DNA from: VRUE01 sp963817905
GTDB lineage: Bacteria > Actinomycetota > Thermoleophilia > Solirubrobacterales > 70-9
Assembly (NCBI GenBank): GCA_963817905.1
Contig: CAWFPS010000001.1
Location: 62,001-126,000, forward strand
Direction: 5' to 3'
Length of the DNA stretch: 64,000 bases
A program made the translations under genes and the position numbers. The notes beneath the pieces were generated by a model that made no database searches, had not been told where the DNA came from, and saw only the letters and a program-made list of their open reading frames with translations. Of this stretch, positions 33,676 through 43,041 are shown piece after piece; position 1 is the stretch's first letter; each line of letters opens with the position of its first letter.

Positions 33676-35025
33676 GTGAAGCTGAGCCGCCTGCATCTCT
33701 TCGTCGCCTTCGCCTTCACGGTGATGGCGGACCCGGTCTCCTCGGTCGCCTACGCGATCGAGGCGGCGCTGCGGGCGCTCGACGGCGACCCGGCCAGCCT
33801 GGTGATGACGATGGCCCTGGTGGTCGGGGTCATCATCGTCGTCTCGGCCACCTACCACCAGCTGATCGGGCGCTTCCCAAGCGGCGCCGGCGGTCCCAAG
33901 GCGGTCGGGCTCGCCTTCGGCGAGGGCTGGGTCTTCCTGCCGCTGGGCGCGCTGCTTGTCGACTTCACCCTGACCGTGGCGGTGAGTTGCTCGGCGGGCG
34001 CCGCCGCGGCGATCGCCTACCTGCCGGAGCTGGCGAGCGGGCGCCTGCCGCTCGCCCTGGCGCTTGCCGGCCTGGTCGCGCTCGGGGTGCTGTTCGGCCA
34101 CCGCGGCCGGGTCGGCTTCGCGATCGCGACCCAGGCCTTCATCCTCGTCTCGGCGGTGGTGATCGTCGCCGGTTTCCTCTCGGAGCCCTCTGCGGCGAGC
34201 GCGGGCGCGCCGGCCCCCGGCGGGCCGGTTCTCGCCAACGCCTCGCTGGCGGCGATCCTGATGGCATTGCCGCTCGGCATGGCGCTGGCAACCGGGGTCG
34301 AGGCGCCCTCCGACGCGATCGCCCAACTGCCGCAGCTGCCGGACTCCGGGCGCCGTCTCTTCGGCCGCCTGACGCTCTGGCTGATGGTCGCGATCGTCGG
34401 CGGCCTCACCCTCTGCTTCGCGATCCTCGCCGTGCGCCTTGGCGTCGGCCTGCCGGGCGGCAGCTCGACCCTACTCGCCGAAGTTGCCCGGCGCTCGGTC
34501 GGCGGCGGCTGGCAGCTCGCCAGCTTCCAGGCGCTCAGCGCCCTGCTTCTGCTCGCCGCCGCCGCGTCTTCCTACCTGGCCGGGTCCGGCGTGCTGAAGG
34601 CGATCGCGGCGATCGGCACCGCGGGCGAGCGCGGCCTCCTGCCCGACCCGCTGCGGCGCGAGAACCGCTTCCTCGTCGCCCACTGGGGCGTGGCCACGGT
34701 TTGGGCCGTCGCCACCGCGATGATCCTCGCCGCCGGTGCCGACGAGCAGAAGCTGGTCCAGTTCTACGCGGTCTCGGTCTTCGCCAGCTTCCTCGCCGCC
34801 ACCCTGGGCTGCGCCCGGCTCAGCCAGCGCGACGGGCAGCCGCGGGCGATGGTCGTCAACCTGGCCGGGGCGGCGCTGGTCGCCCTCGTCCTCGCCCTCA
34901 ATCTGACCAGGCTCGACTCGGTGATCGCGCTGCTCGCCTCTCTCGGCGTGGCCCTCTACCTGTGGCGCTCCTGGGTGGCGGCCGACCGTCCGGACGGCAT
35001 AGTCGGCGGCGAAACGGGGCTGTGA
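33676..35025 (+). CDS. APC-superfamily amino acid permease-like protein
   Basis: Polytopic membrane protein of 449 aa with about 12 hydrophobic segments. The N terminus MADPVSSVAYAIEAAL and GRFPSGAGGPKAVGLAFGE match the unwound helix 1 and helix 2-3 region of APC transporters, and GMALATGVEAPSDAIAQLP the helix 6 region. Amino acids or related cations are likely substrates; none can be specified. GTG start. Confidence 0.8.
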   Translation: MKLSRLHLFVAFAFTVMADPVSSVAYAIEAALRALDGDPASLVMTMALVVGVIIVVSATYHQLIGRFPSGAGGPKAVGLAFGEGWVFLPLGALLVDFTLTVAVSCSAGAAAAIAYLPELASGRLPLALALAGLVALGVLFGHRGRVGFAIATQAFILVSAVVIVAGFLSEPSAASAGAPAPGGPVLANASLAAILMALPLGMALATGVEAPSDAIAQLPQLPDSGRRLFGRLTLWLMVAIVGGLTLCFAILAVRLGVGLPGGSSTLLAEVARRSVGGGWQLASFQALSALLLLAAAASSYLAGSGVLKAIAAIGTAGERGLLPDPLRRENRFLVAHWGVATVWAVATAMILAAGADEQKLVQFYAVSVFASFLAATLGCARLSQRDGQPRAMVVNLAGAALVALVLALNLTRLDSVIALLASLGVALYLWRSWVAADRPDGIVGGETGL

Positions 35026-35029
35026 TCCC

Positions 35030-35803
35030 TCAGCGCACCTTGCAGTCGCCGGGAAGGCGGCTGACGAGGCGTTGGTTCCCGGCGAAGGTGAAGGTCGCCT
35101 TGGCCAGTTCGAAGGCCGCACCGGGGAAGCCAACCGGCGCCGCGCAACTGGCGCTGATGAAGCTGCGGCGGCTGCCGCGGTAGCGGTAGCGGCGGCCGAT
35201 CTTAAGGTTGATGTCGGTGACGTAGCCCTGGTCGGAGGCGAGCTGGGGCAGTCGGGTGGAGAACACGGTGCCGAACCTCCCCTTCGCCGGTCGGGTGATC
35301 TTGAAGGGGAGCACGAAGGCGGCCCGCACCGGGCTGGAGCCGTAGAGGTGGAGCAGAAGGCCCACGTGCCTGCGGGTCGTGCTGTTGAAAACGAGCACGG
35401 TGCCGCTCGCCGGGAAGACGGGCGAGCCGGGGAAGTTGACGTTGGCGGCAAAGTGCCCGTGGCCGACGAGGGCGCCGCGGCACTCGGCCAGGGCGGCTTC
35501 GGTGCTGGTCTGCTGCAGTTCGGGGGCCTGGCAGCTGGGCAGCCCGGCGACCGAGACGATGCCGGCCCGGTTCATCGCGATCGAGATCTCGCGCAGTTGC
35601 GGCGGCGTGCTGCCGTCGGTGGTGCGTACCGCGCCGCCCAGCCGCACGGTCGCCGGGGCGGCACGTTCGCGCGGCAGCGAGCGGGGTTGCAGGCGCGCTT
35701 CGAAGGCGACGCGCAGGGTCCCCTGCTGGACGAACTGGCGCGCCGCGGCGGCGCCGGCCGGCAGGCAGGCGATCAGTGCGGCGGCGATGGCGAGGCGGCG
35801 CAT
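35030..35803 (-). CDS. Secreted protein of unknown function
   Basis: Product of 257 aa with a classical signal peptide (MRRLAIAAALIACLPAGAAAA) and a beta-rich mature part containing four cysteines. I recall similar exported proteins in Solirubrobacterales but know no function. Converges on the permease gene with a 4-bp gap. Confidence 0.65.
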   Translation of the reverse strand: MRRLAIAAALIACLPAGAAAARQFVQQGTLRVAFEARLQPRSLPRERAAPATVRLGGAVRTTDGSTPPQLREISIAMNRAGIVSVAGLPSCQAPELQQTSTEAALAECRGALVGHGHFAANVNFPGSPVFPASGTVLVFNSTTRRHVGLLLHLYGSSPVRAAFVLPFKITRPAKGRFGTVFSTRLPQLASDQGYVTDINLKIGRRYRYRGSRRSFISASCAAPVGFPGAAFELAKATFTFAGNQRLVSRLPGDCKVR

Positions 35804-35929
35804 GGTCCGGTCCCAGTGTAGGAAGGGCAGGTTGCTGCCCGGTTAAACCCGGGCGGGGCGGCCTCCGTGGTTTCCCGCACACCTGCCGCCTGGCCATCAA
35901 GGCCGGCGTCGGGGGCGTCGATCCCAAAC

Positions 35930-37276
35930 GTGGTGGAACTCGCACTGAGGGATCTTGAGCGCACGCCGGTCGAACGTCGGAAGCTCTACGTCGGCCTCCA
36001 TCTCAAGCTGGCGCTCGTGGTCGGGCTCGCCCTCTGCTGGGCGGGATTCTCAACCTGGCTGGCGCTGCCCTGGATCGACAGTCTCGGCAGTTCGATCACC
36101 GTGCCCTTGGCGGCGCTGGCGATCGCCGGGATCGCGATCATCCCCGGCTACCTCAACGCGAACCTGATCGCCTCGCTTTTGATCGACCGGCCGCCGCCAC
36201 TGCGCTTCGATCTCGACTTCCCGGCGGTCACCGTCCTCATCGCCTGCTTCGAAGAGGAGGAAACGATCGAGGAGACGCTCGACTACGTCCGCGAGCAGGA
36301 GTACCCGGGGGAGATGCGCGTCCTGGTGGCCGACGACGGTTCGCTCGACGCGACCGCCGAGATTGCCCGGGGTCGCGCCAAGACCGATCCGCGCATCGAG
36401 GTGCACACCTTCGTCCATGGAGGCAAGGCGAACACGCTGACCCAGGCCCTCAGGCACGTGAAGACGCCGCTGGTCGTGACCGTCGACGCCGACACGCTGC
36501 TGATGCCCTCCTCGATCGAGCGCATCGTTGCCCGGCTGCTGATCTCCCCGGACGACACGGTTGCCGTCGCCGGTGCCGTCTTCGTTCGCAACTCGCGGCG
36601 CAACATCTTCACCAAGGCCCAGGAGTGGGACTACTTCCTCGGCATTGCCTCGGTCAAGCGCCAGCAGGGACTCTTCCAGGGCACGATGGTTGCCCAGGGC
36701 GCCTTCAGCGTCTACCTCACCGCGGCCCTGCGGGCCGCGGGCGGCTGGCCCGACAAGATCGGCGAGGACATCGTGCTCACCTGGGCGATGATGCGCCGCG
36801 GTGGCCGCATCGGCTACGAGCGAACCGCGATCGCCTTCACCGGTGCGCCTGAAAATGCCGCGGGCTTCGCCCGCCAGCGGCGGCGCTGGGCGCGCGGGAT
36901 GATCGAGGGCCTGCGCGAGCACGGCAAGGCCCTCCTCACCGGCGGGCGCTCCAACGCCCATGCCGTGCTGGTCAACTTCGTCTTCCCCTACGTCGACCTC
37001 GTCTACTCGATCGCCTTTCCGGTCGGGATCGTCCTCGCCTGCTTCGGCAACTTCGCGATCATCGGCCCGATGACGCTGCTGGTGCTGCCGCTGAACGTCT
37101 GCCTCTCGCTGATCATGCTGCGCCTCAGCCGCAAGTCCTTTGACGAGCTCGGCCTCGAGGTGCGGCGGAACCGCCTGGGATTTATCGGCTACCTGTTCAC
37201 CTACCAGCTCTTCATGTCGCCGGTCTCCGTCGCCGGCTACGCCCAGGAGCTATTCGGCGCCAGGCGGCGCTGGTAG
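35930..37276 (+). CDS. GT2-family membrane glycosyltransferase
   Basis: Product of about 448 aa resembling processive GT2 enzymes such as PgaC, hyaluronan or chitin synthases. Two N-terminal membrane segments precede the catalytic domain with VLVADDGSLDATAE (DDGS), VVTVDADTLL (DxD), IGEDIVLTW (catalytic ED) and QRRRWARGM (QxxRW product-binding motif). C-terminal membrane helices would form the secretion channel. It probably makes a surface polysaccharide. The start is uncertain: GTG at 35930 fits the protein, but the frame extends to a GTG at 35867. Confidence 0.85.
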   Translation: MVELALRDLERTPVERRKLYVGLHLKLALVVGLALCWAGFSTWLALPWIDSLGSSITVPLAALAIAGIAIIPGYLNANLIASLLIDRPPPLRFDLDFPAVTVLIACFEEEETIEETLDYVREQEYPGEMRVLVADDGSLDATAEIARGRAKTDPRIEVHTFVHGGKANTLTQALRHVKTPLVVTVDADTLLMPSSIERIVARLLISPDDTVAVAGAVFVRNSRRNIFTKAQEWDYFLGIASVKRQQGLFQGTMVAQGAFSVYLTAALRAAGGWPDKIGEDIVLTWAMMRRGGRIGYERTAIAFTGAPENAAGFARQRRRWARGMIEGLREHGKALLTGGRSNAHAVLVNFVFPYVDLVYSIAFPVGIVLACFGNFAIIGPMTLLVLPLNVCLSLIMLRLSRKSFDELGLEVRRNRLGFIGYLFTYQLFMSPVSVAGYAQELFGARRRW

Positions 37277-37322
37277 AGCCTCGCTGGGGTCCTGGGTGCG
37301 CCTGAGGCCCTAGGGTGGGGCA

Positions 37323-38875
37323 ATGTCCGGGTCGGCTCACGGGATCGAGCTCTCCGACGGCGACGATTTCGCCGGCTACCGGATCGAACGCCGCCTCGGC
37401 CGGGGCGGGATGGGGGTGCTCTACCTGGCGCTGGAGCCGGGCCTGGAACGGCGCGTGGCGCTGAAGCTGATCGCGCCCGAGGCCGCCGCCGAAGAGGTCT
37501 TCGCCCGGCGCTTCGCCGAGGAGTCGAAGATCGCCGCCTCGATCGAGCATCCCAACGTGGTGCCGATCTACGCCGCCGGCGAGGAGGCCGGCGTGCCCTA
37601 CATAGCGATGCGCTACGTGGCCGGCCCCGACCTCGCCCGGCGGCTCGCCCGCGAGGGCCGGCTCACGCCCTCCGTAGCGGCCGGGCTGATCGCTCAGGTC
37701 GGCAACGGCCTCGACGCGATCCACGCTGCCGGCCTCGTCCACCGCGACGTCAAGCCGGCCAACGTCCTGCTCAGCGGGGGGAGGAGACGGAGCACGCCTA
37801 CATCACCGACTTCGGCGTCGCCCGCAACGTCTCCACCGAGTCGGGCCTGACCCAGACCGGCCGCTTCGTCGGCACGCTCGACTACGTCGCCCCGGAGCAG
37901 ATCTCCGGCGGCGCGGTCGACGCCCGCGCCGACGTCTATGCGCTCGGCTGCCTGCTCTTCAAGCTGCTCACCGGCGAGGTGCCGTTTCCCAAGGAGGGCG
38001 ATGCGGCGCGCCTCTTCGCCCACCTCAACGACCCGCCGCCGGCCCCCTCGCTCTACGTGCCCGAGGTCTCGATGGCGCTCGACGACGTCGTCATCCGGGC
38101 AATGTCGAAGCAGCCCGAGGACCGCTATCCCTCGGCCGGCGACCTCGGCCGCGCCGCCCAGGCGGCGCTGCACGGCGAGCAGCCGGCCCTGACCGAGCGC
38201 ACGGTGGCGACGGGCGCGGCGGCGACCCGGACGGCGGAGACGGTTCAGCCCGAGGCCGGATCCGACTTTGACCCCGCTCCAGCGAGGTCAAAGTCGGATG
38301 CGCCGACCGAGCGGATCGAGCCGGTGCGCCCCGGACGCCGGCGCCTGTGGCTCGGCCTCGGCGCGGTCGCGCTCGTGGCGATCGCCGCCGCGGTGGTGGC
38401 GATCGCGGGCGGGGGAGGGGGCTCGGGCTCGAAGAACGCGCCAGACCCAAAGGCCAGCACGGCCACGACCGCGGCGAAGCCGAGCCAGCCCAAGACGCTG
38501 AGCCGCTCCGCCCTGATCGCCAAGGCCGATGCGATCTGCGCGACCAGCAAGAGCAGCTACAAGAGCGTCTTCTCGCCGGAACTGGAGGAAACCCCCGACG
38601 TCGCCTACGCGACGACCCTGGCCGGCATCTCCCAGCGCGGCGTCAACGGCTTCCGCCGGCTGGTCGCGCCCGCGGCGGTCGAACCGGCTTTCGCGAAGTA
38701 CGTCGCGGCCCAGGAACGGGTGATGCGCTACGACCGCGAGGCGCTGAGCGCCGCGGAGGAAGAAGACGCGGAAGCCTACGTCGCCGCCCGCGAAAAGCGC
38801 GACGCCGAGGAAGCCGAACGCTACGACCTCGCCCGCGAGATCGGCCTGAATGAATGCAGCACCAACCGTGGTTGA
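37323..38875 (+). CDS. PknB-like serine/threonine protein kinase, frameshifted as read
   Basis: Transmembrane Ser/Thr kinase. The N lobe and catalytic loop are in the first frame: LGRGGMGVLYLAL, VALKLIAPEAA and HRDVKPANVLL. The rest is in another frame: ITDFGVARNVSTESG, YVAPEQISGG, DVYALGCLLFKLLTG, then a membrane segment (LWLGLGAVALVAIAAAVVAIAG) and an external helical domain. The shift falls at a run of six G (about 37778-37784); one additional G would restore one continuous frame of about 517 codons. A perfect 14-bp inverted repeat (38260-38299) lies in the juxtamembrane part. Sequencing error, pseudogene or phase variation are all possible. Confidence 0.8.
38260..38299. repeat. 40-nt palindromic insert inside the kinase gene
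   Basis: ATCCGACTTTGACC (38260-38273) is the exact reverse complement of 38286-38299, and after one mismatch CGCT/AGCG continues to a 2-base centre. It encodes SDFDPAPARSKSDAP in the linker before the membrane segment and leaves that frame open. Confidence 0.85.
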
Positions 38876-39266
38876 GCCGGACCGAACTTCGGTGAGCGCC
38901 TGGGTCGACGCCTACGAGCGGGCGTGGCGCACGGCGGGGGTCGAGCCGCTTGCCGCCCTGTTCACGGTGGACGCCACATATCGGATGTCGCCCTACGAGG
39001 AGCCGGCAATGGGGCTGGCCGAGATCGGCCCGCTCTGGGAGCGCGAGCGCAAGGGGCCCGACGAGGAGTTCACGATGGCGTACGAGGTGATCGCGGTGGA
39101 GGGCGAGGCCGCCGTGGTCAGGCTCGAGGTCCACTACGGCGGCCCCGAGCCGCTCGAGTACCGCGACCTGTGGATCCTCCGCTTCGCCGGCGGCCGCTGC
39201 CGCGAGTTCGAGGAGTGGCCCTTCTGGCCCGGCCAGGAGATCATCGCCGGGGGTCTCAGCCGATGA
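38850..39266 (+). CDS. SnoaL/NTF2-like protein
   Basis: Product of 138 aa with the NTF2-like cone-fold pattern: AWVDAYERAWRTAGVEPLAALFTVDATYRMSPY at the N terminus and alternating strands ending LWILRFAGGRCREFEEW. Such proteins bind small ligands or act as isomerases, hydrolases or dimerisation modules. It overlaps the kinase gene by 26 bp. The substrate is unknown. Confidence 0.75.
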   Translation: MNAAPTVVEPDRTSVSAWVDAYERAWRTAGVEPLAALFTVDATYRMSPYEEPAMGLAEIGPLWERERKGPDEEFTMAYEVIAVEGEAAVVRLEVHYGGPEPLEYRDLWILRFAGGRCREFEEWPFWPGQEIIAGGLSR

Positions 39267-40380
39267 CCTCTTCCGCTGCCGGGGCCTGGGCGGGGCCGTG
39301 GGAGCGTGGGCTGGTGCGGCGGTCGTGTGGGGTGCGCTGTTCCTTGTCCGCGTACATGCGCTGGTCAGCGAGGCGGAGGGCGCTGCTGGGGTCGGCGGCT
39401 TCGCTGGGGATCCGGGCCCAGCCGGCCGAGCTCGAGACCGCATTCGGGGCGTCGGCCTCGGCGAGGGCCATGGAGGCGACGGTGCAGAGCCAGACCGGGT
39501 CCGCGCCTCCGGGCTGCAGCAGAGGGCGCAGAACTCATCGCCGCCCATCCGGTAGGCGCGGCCCCAGGGCAGCACGGCGTCTTCGAGGGCGCGGCTAAAC
39601 CGTTCCAGCAGGGCGTCGCCGGCCGGGTGGCCGAGACTGTCGTTGTAGGCCTTGAAGCGATCCAGGTCGAGCAGCAACAGCAGCCACTCCCGGTTGCCGT
39701 TCGCGGACCTCAGCGCTTCGCGCAGGTCGATCGTCAACTGGCGCCTGTTGCCAAGCCCGGTGAGAGGGTCGGTGGTCGCCTGTTCGCGGCTGGCGTGGAG
39801 CATGTGCAGGTACTCGGCGAAGGTGATCGCCAGCCGGGCCAGCACCGCGGCGAGACAGGCGGTGGCGAAGGCGAGCGCCAGCGCGGTCACCTGGGTGAAG
39901 TGGTCGTAGAACTCGATTCCCAGCGCGGCGAAGCCGAAAGCGATCGGCAGCGCGATCGAGCGCCAGTTCTCCGGCCGGGCCGCGGCGAGACGCGCCGGGC
40001 CGGTGTGCCAGGCGGCGATGCCGATGAGGAGCAGCGCCAGCATGATCGCGTCGGCGAGGACATAGGCGAGGTTGACCGCGGTGCTGAGTGGGGTGTCTCC
40101 GAGCTGGTTGAGGACGGCCGGCAGCTCGATTCGCCCAGCTGGATGCGGCTACCGCGAGCATGGTCCAAGCTCGCCGTTCCTCGGGCACCCGGATGGCGCG
40201 CAGCGCGCAGGCCACGGCGCCTCCAAGCTCCAGCACGAGAAAAGACCAGCGTGCCATGAACGGGTCGAGCGGGCCGAGGCCGACTCCGAGCAGGTGGACC
40301 AAGAGGGCGAGCGCGACGACGCCGAGTACGGGGCGCAGCCCGAGCCTGACCAGGCGGGGTGGTTCCAGCGTAGTTGCCAT
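39256..40380 (-). pseudogene. GGDEF-domain membrane protein with two frameshifts
   Basis: Fragments in three frames together make a diguanylate cyclase-like protein. An N-terminal membrane part starts at 40380 (MATTLEPPRLVRLGLRPVLG); after a shift near 40135 more helices follow (MLALLLIGIAAWH), then TTDPLTGLGNRRQL, DLDRFKAYNDSLGH and RMGGDEFCAL, the intact GGDEF signature. A second shift near 39525 leads into SALRLADQRMYADKEQR at the domain end. It would make cyclic di-GMP if whole. Real decay or two indel errors cannot be separated here. Confidence 0.75.
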
Positions 40381-40455
40381 GGGTGACCTATCTCCAGATC
40401 GGCACCGAGCGGGCGGCGCTGGTCCGTAGAAGTCCGCACTCGGCCCCGGGCCGGG

Positions 40456-41199
40456 CTAGACGGTGGGCTCGGAGTGCAACTCGGCGCCGCCGCCCTTTTC
40501 GCGGATCAGGTCGACGGTGAGCAGGACCGCGGCGACCGCGTAGAAGGGCGTGAAGGCGACGTTGGCGAGGAGGTCGGCGAGCCACTCGCTGAGCAGCTCG
40601 CTGGCGAAGAGGTCGTGGGTGAGGCTGCCGATCCATTCGGTCAGGCCGTCGCCGGCGATCTCGAGTGGGATCAGGACCAGGGCGACGAGCCAGAACCTGC
40701 CGCGGACGAGGCGGACGCTGCGACGGAAGGCGGCGCGAATGCCGCGGTGCTCGATCTCGACCACCGGCGCCGCCAGGCCGAGCCAGACGAAGGCGAGGAT
40801 CCCGGGGACGAAGAAGGCGACAAGGCCGACCGCGACCAGGGCGCCGTAGATCAGGTCTACCGCGACCAGGGTTCCGTAGTCGATCGTCGTGGCGATTTCG
40901 CGCAGCGAGGGCGGGCGGCCGTCGCGGGGACGGGTGAGCGAGATCGCCACTGCCCCGGTGTAGAAGACCTCGCCGATCAGGCCCGTCGCGGCGATCGCCA
41001 GGACCGCGGCGATTGCGGCGAGCAGCTTGAAGCCGGCGCTGAACCCGAGTGAGCCGACGTCGGCGTTGACCGTGATCGCGTGCAGGAATCCGAGCGGGAT
41101 GAAGACGACGACCGCGAGCAGCAGCAGCGAGGGCGCCCAGCGCCAGTAGGTGCGGCCGATCCGCGCGTAGATCGAGAGCAGTTCGGCGCGGCGACTCAC
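40456..41199 (-). CDS. Membrane protein of unknown function
   Basis: Product of 247 aa with about six hydrophobic segments (APSLLLLAVVVFIPLGFL, LLAAIAAVLAIAATGLIGEV, ALVAVGLVAFFVPGILAFVWLGLAAP). The overall pattern recalls glycerophosphoryl-diester/DUF975-like integral proteins but no motif is decisive. GTG start 2 bp after the zinc-ribbon gene on the same strand. Confidence 0.65.
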   Translation of the reverse strand: MSRRAELLSIYARIGRTYWRWAPSLLLLAVVVFIPLGFLHAITVNADVGSLGFSAGFKLLAAIAAVLAIAATGLIGEVFYTGAVAISLTRPRDGRPPSLREIATTIDYGTLVAVDLIYGALVAVGLVAFFVPGILAFVWLGLAAPVVEIEHRGIRAAFRRSVRLVRGRFWLVALVLIPLEIAGDGLTEWIGSLTHDLFASELLSEWLADLLANVAFTPFYAVAAVLLTVDLIREKGGGAELHSEPTV

Positions 41200-41201
41200 T
41201 T

Positions 41202-41534
41202 TCAGCGGTGGCGGCGGCGGCCGGCTGGGCGGCGCCCGCGTCGCTCGAGCTTGGACTGCCCGGACTCCGAGGTCGGCACCCGGCGCACTTCGCCCAGCTC
41301 CCCGACCAGGCGCTCTTCGGCGCAGCGGCGGTGCCAGTGGTGGTGTTCGGTGCCGCCGAGCCGGAAGACGTACTGGACGACGACGTGCTCGCTGCCGATC
41401 TCGATCTCGCCGTGGCAGGAGGGGCAGCGGTAGAGCTTGCGCGAGATGCCGCGGATCAGCCAGGCCTCGTCGCCCTCTTCGGTGAGCCCGCGCAGGCTCC
41501 AGCGCTTGTCGGGGAGGCCGCCGAAGTCAGCCAA
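41202..41534 (-). CDS. Small zinc-ribbon-like protein
   Basis: Product of 110 aa. LYRCPSCHGEIEIGSEHVV and HHHWHRRCAEERL provide two CxxC-like Cys plus His/Cys, a likely zinc site. The TTG at 41534 is chosen because GAGGAAG lies 7 nt upstream and it directly follows the stop of the gene at 41539. The tail is strongly basic (RRGRRPAGRRRHR), suggesting nucleic-acid contact. Function unknown. Confidence 0.6.
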   Translation of the reverse strand: MADFGGLPDKRWSLRGLTEEGDEAWLIRGISRKLYRCPSCHGEIEIGSEHVVVQYVFRLGGTEHHHWHRRCAEERLVGELGEVRRVPTSESGQSKLERRGRRPAGRRRHR

Positions 41535-41538
41535 GGCG

Positions 41539-41934
41539 CTACTTCCTCGCGAGCCAGGCGAACCCCGCGGCCATCGCCACGTTGGCGACCCCGGCGAAGC
41601 GAAGGCCGAGCTTGGCGCCTGGGCGGCTGACAGCGGGGGACTCGGCCCATATTGCATCGGTGGCGATCTCGGTGCCGCGCAGCCAGGCAAGCGCCCACCA
41701 GTCGCGGGACTCGCCGCGGTGCTCGGCGATCGCGTGGGCGGCGGCGAAGGTGAGCCAGATCGGCGCGGCGCGGCGGAAGAGGTGTTCGGCGTCCGGCGAG
41801 GGATGCTCGTGGCCGAGCACCTTGAGCGTGGCCGCGGGCGCGAGAAGCGCACCGGCGCCGAGGGCGAGGTCGAAGCCGACCATGAACCGGTTCTGGAGGC
41901 GCAGCGCCTCTTCGAGCGTCATCGCGAGCCCCAT
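41539..41934 (-). CDS. Small membrane protein
   Basis: Product of 131 aa with three or four short hydrophobic segments (FDLALGAGALLAPAATL, APIWLTFAAAHAIAEH, GLRFAGVANVAMAAGFAWLA). No family assigned. First gene of a three-gene minus-strand cluster (41934 to 40456). Confidence 0.6.
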   Translation of the reverse strand: MGLAMTLEEALRLQNRFMVGFDLALGAGALLAPAATLKVLGHEHPSPDAEHLFRRAAPIWLTFAAAHAIAEHRGESRDWWALAWLRGTEIATDAIWAESPAVSRPGAKLGLRFAGVANVAMAAGFAWLARK

Positions 41935-41949
41935 CCAACCAGAAACCCC

Positions 41950-42002
41950 CCGCCGACGGGCCGATACGTCAAGTTTGACTTGACGTATCGGCCCGTCGGC
42001 GG
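41950..42002. repeat. Perfect 24-bp palindrome in a divergent promoter region
   Basis: The 24 bases at 41950-41973 are the exact reverse complement of 41979-42002, around a 5-nt centre (TTTGA). It occupies most of the 98-bp gap between divergent genes at 41934 and 42033. It could be a regulator operator, but the arms are longer than usual for that; it may belong with the other palindromes in this window. Confidence 0.85.
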
Positions 42003-42032
42003 TCGAGAAGGGAAAGGGGCCGGTCTGACGAA

Positions 42033-42899
42033 TTGGACGCCGTGACCAAGACTGCGACCAAGACCCCGCCCGAGCTCAAGAGCCTTTCCGAGTACATCCA
42101 GGAGCGCTTCGAAGAATTCTCGCGCTCGCAAAAAGACGTTGCCCGCTACATCGTCGACCACCTCGACGAGGCAGCCTTCCTCACCGCCGAGGAGCTGGCC
42201 CGGAGAGCGAGCACCTCCTCATCGACGGTGGTGCGCTTCTCCCAGGCCCTCGGCTTCGAGGGGTATCCGGAGCTGCAGCAGGCGGCGATCGAGGAGTACC
42301 GCAACGCTGGCGCGGCGGCCGCGAGCGCCGCGAGCTCCGGTTCCCTCTTCTCCTTCGATCACTCTGAGCTGGAGGCATCGCTCGGCGCCGACTACGCCAA
42401 CCTCGAGGAAACCGCGCGCAAGCTGACCCGCGAGCAGGTCGACGGAGCGGTCGCCGCGCTCGCCGAAGCCCAGCGCGTGGTGATCGTCGGCGTCGACCAG
42501 ATGGCCTTCTTCGCCAGCTACCTGCGCCACACCCTGAGCCTGCTCGACATCCGCGCCGAGATCGTCGCCAGCACCGGCGGCGAGTCGCTGCAGCGGCTCG
42601 GGCGGATCGACGAGGAAACGCTCGTCATCGTGATCTCCTCCGGCCGCGCACACCCGCTGTTGCTGCGGGCGATGAAGCTCGCCCTGCACCGCGGCGCCCG
42701 CACCCTTGCCGTCTCCGACGCCTCGATGTCGGAGGTCGGCGAGCACGCCGAGCTGACCCTCTACTACTCCTCCAACAGCCCCTCCTTCGCGCGGTCCAAC
42801 ACAGCACTGATGGCTCTCGTCCAGGCATTGGCCCACGGCCTCTACGCCCGTGACGAAGCCAGCCACAAAGACCGCATCCGTGCTTACAAGCTGAAGTAG
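42033..42899 (+). CDS. RpiR/MurR-family transcriptional regulator
   Basis: Product of 288 aa. An N-terminal HTH_6 domain (SQKDVARYIVDHLDEAAFLTAEELARRASTSSSTVVRFSQ region) precedes a C-terminal SIS sugar-phosphate binding domain (VVIVGVDQMAFFASYL, VIVISSGRAHPLLLRAMKLAL). Members respond to phosphosugars and control catabolic genes. The start may be the TTG at 42033 or the GTG at 42042. Confidence 0.88.
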   Translation: MDAVTKTATKTPPELKSLSEYIQERFEEFSRSQKDVARYIVDHLDEAAFLTAEELARRASTSSSTVVRFSQALGFEGYPELQQAAIEEYRNAGAAAASAASSGSLFSFDHSELEASLGADYANLEETARKLTREQVDGAVAALAEAQRVVIVGVDQMAFFASYLRHTLSLLDIRAEIVASTGGESLQRLGRIDEETLVIVISSGRAHPLLLRAMKLALHRGARTLAVSDASMSEVGEHAELTLYYSSNSPSFARSNTALMALVQALAHGLYARDEASHKDRIRAYKLK

Positions 42900-43041
42900 C
42901 CGAGGGAGGGCGCCGGTACTGCCCCCTCACTCGCAACTCATCGATTGAGAGTGGACAGCTCGCGCTGCTTGGCCGCCGCTCCTCTCGCGCAAAACGTTCG
43001 GAGGCAGTGCCGACGCCCTCCGGCCACGTAAGATTGCGGCA

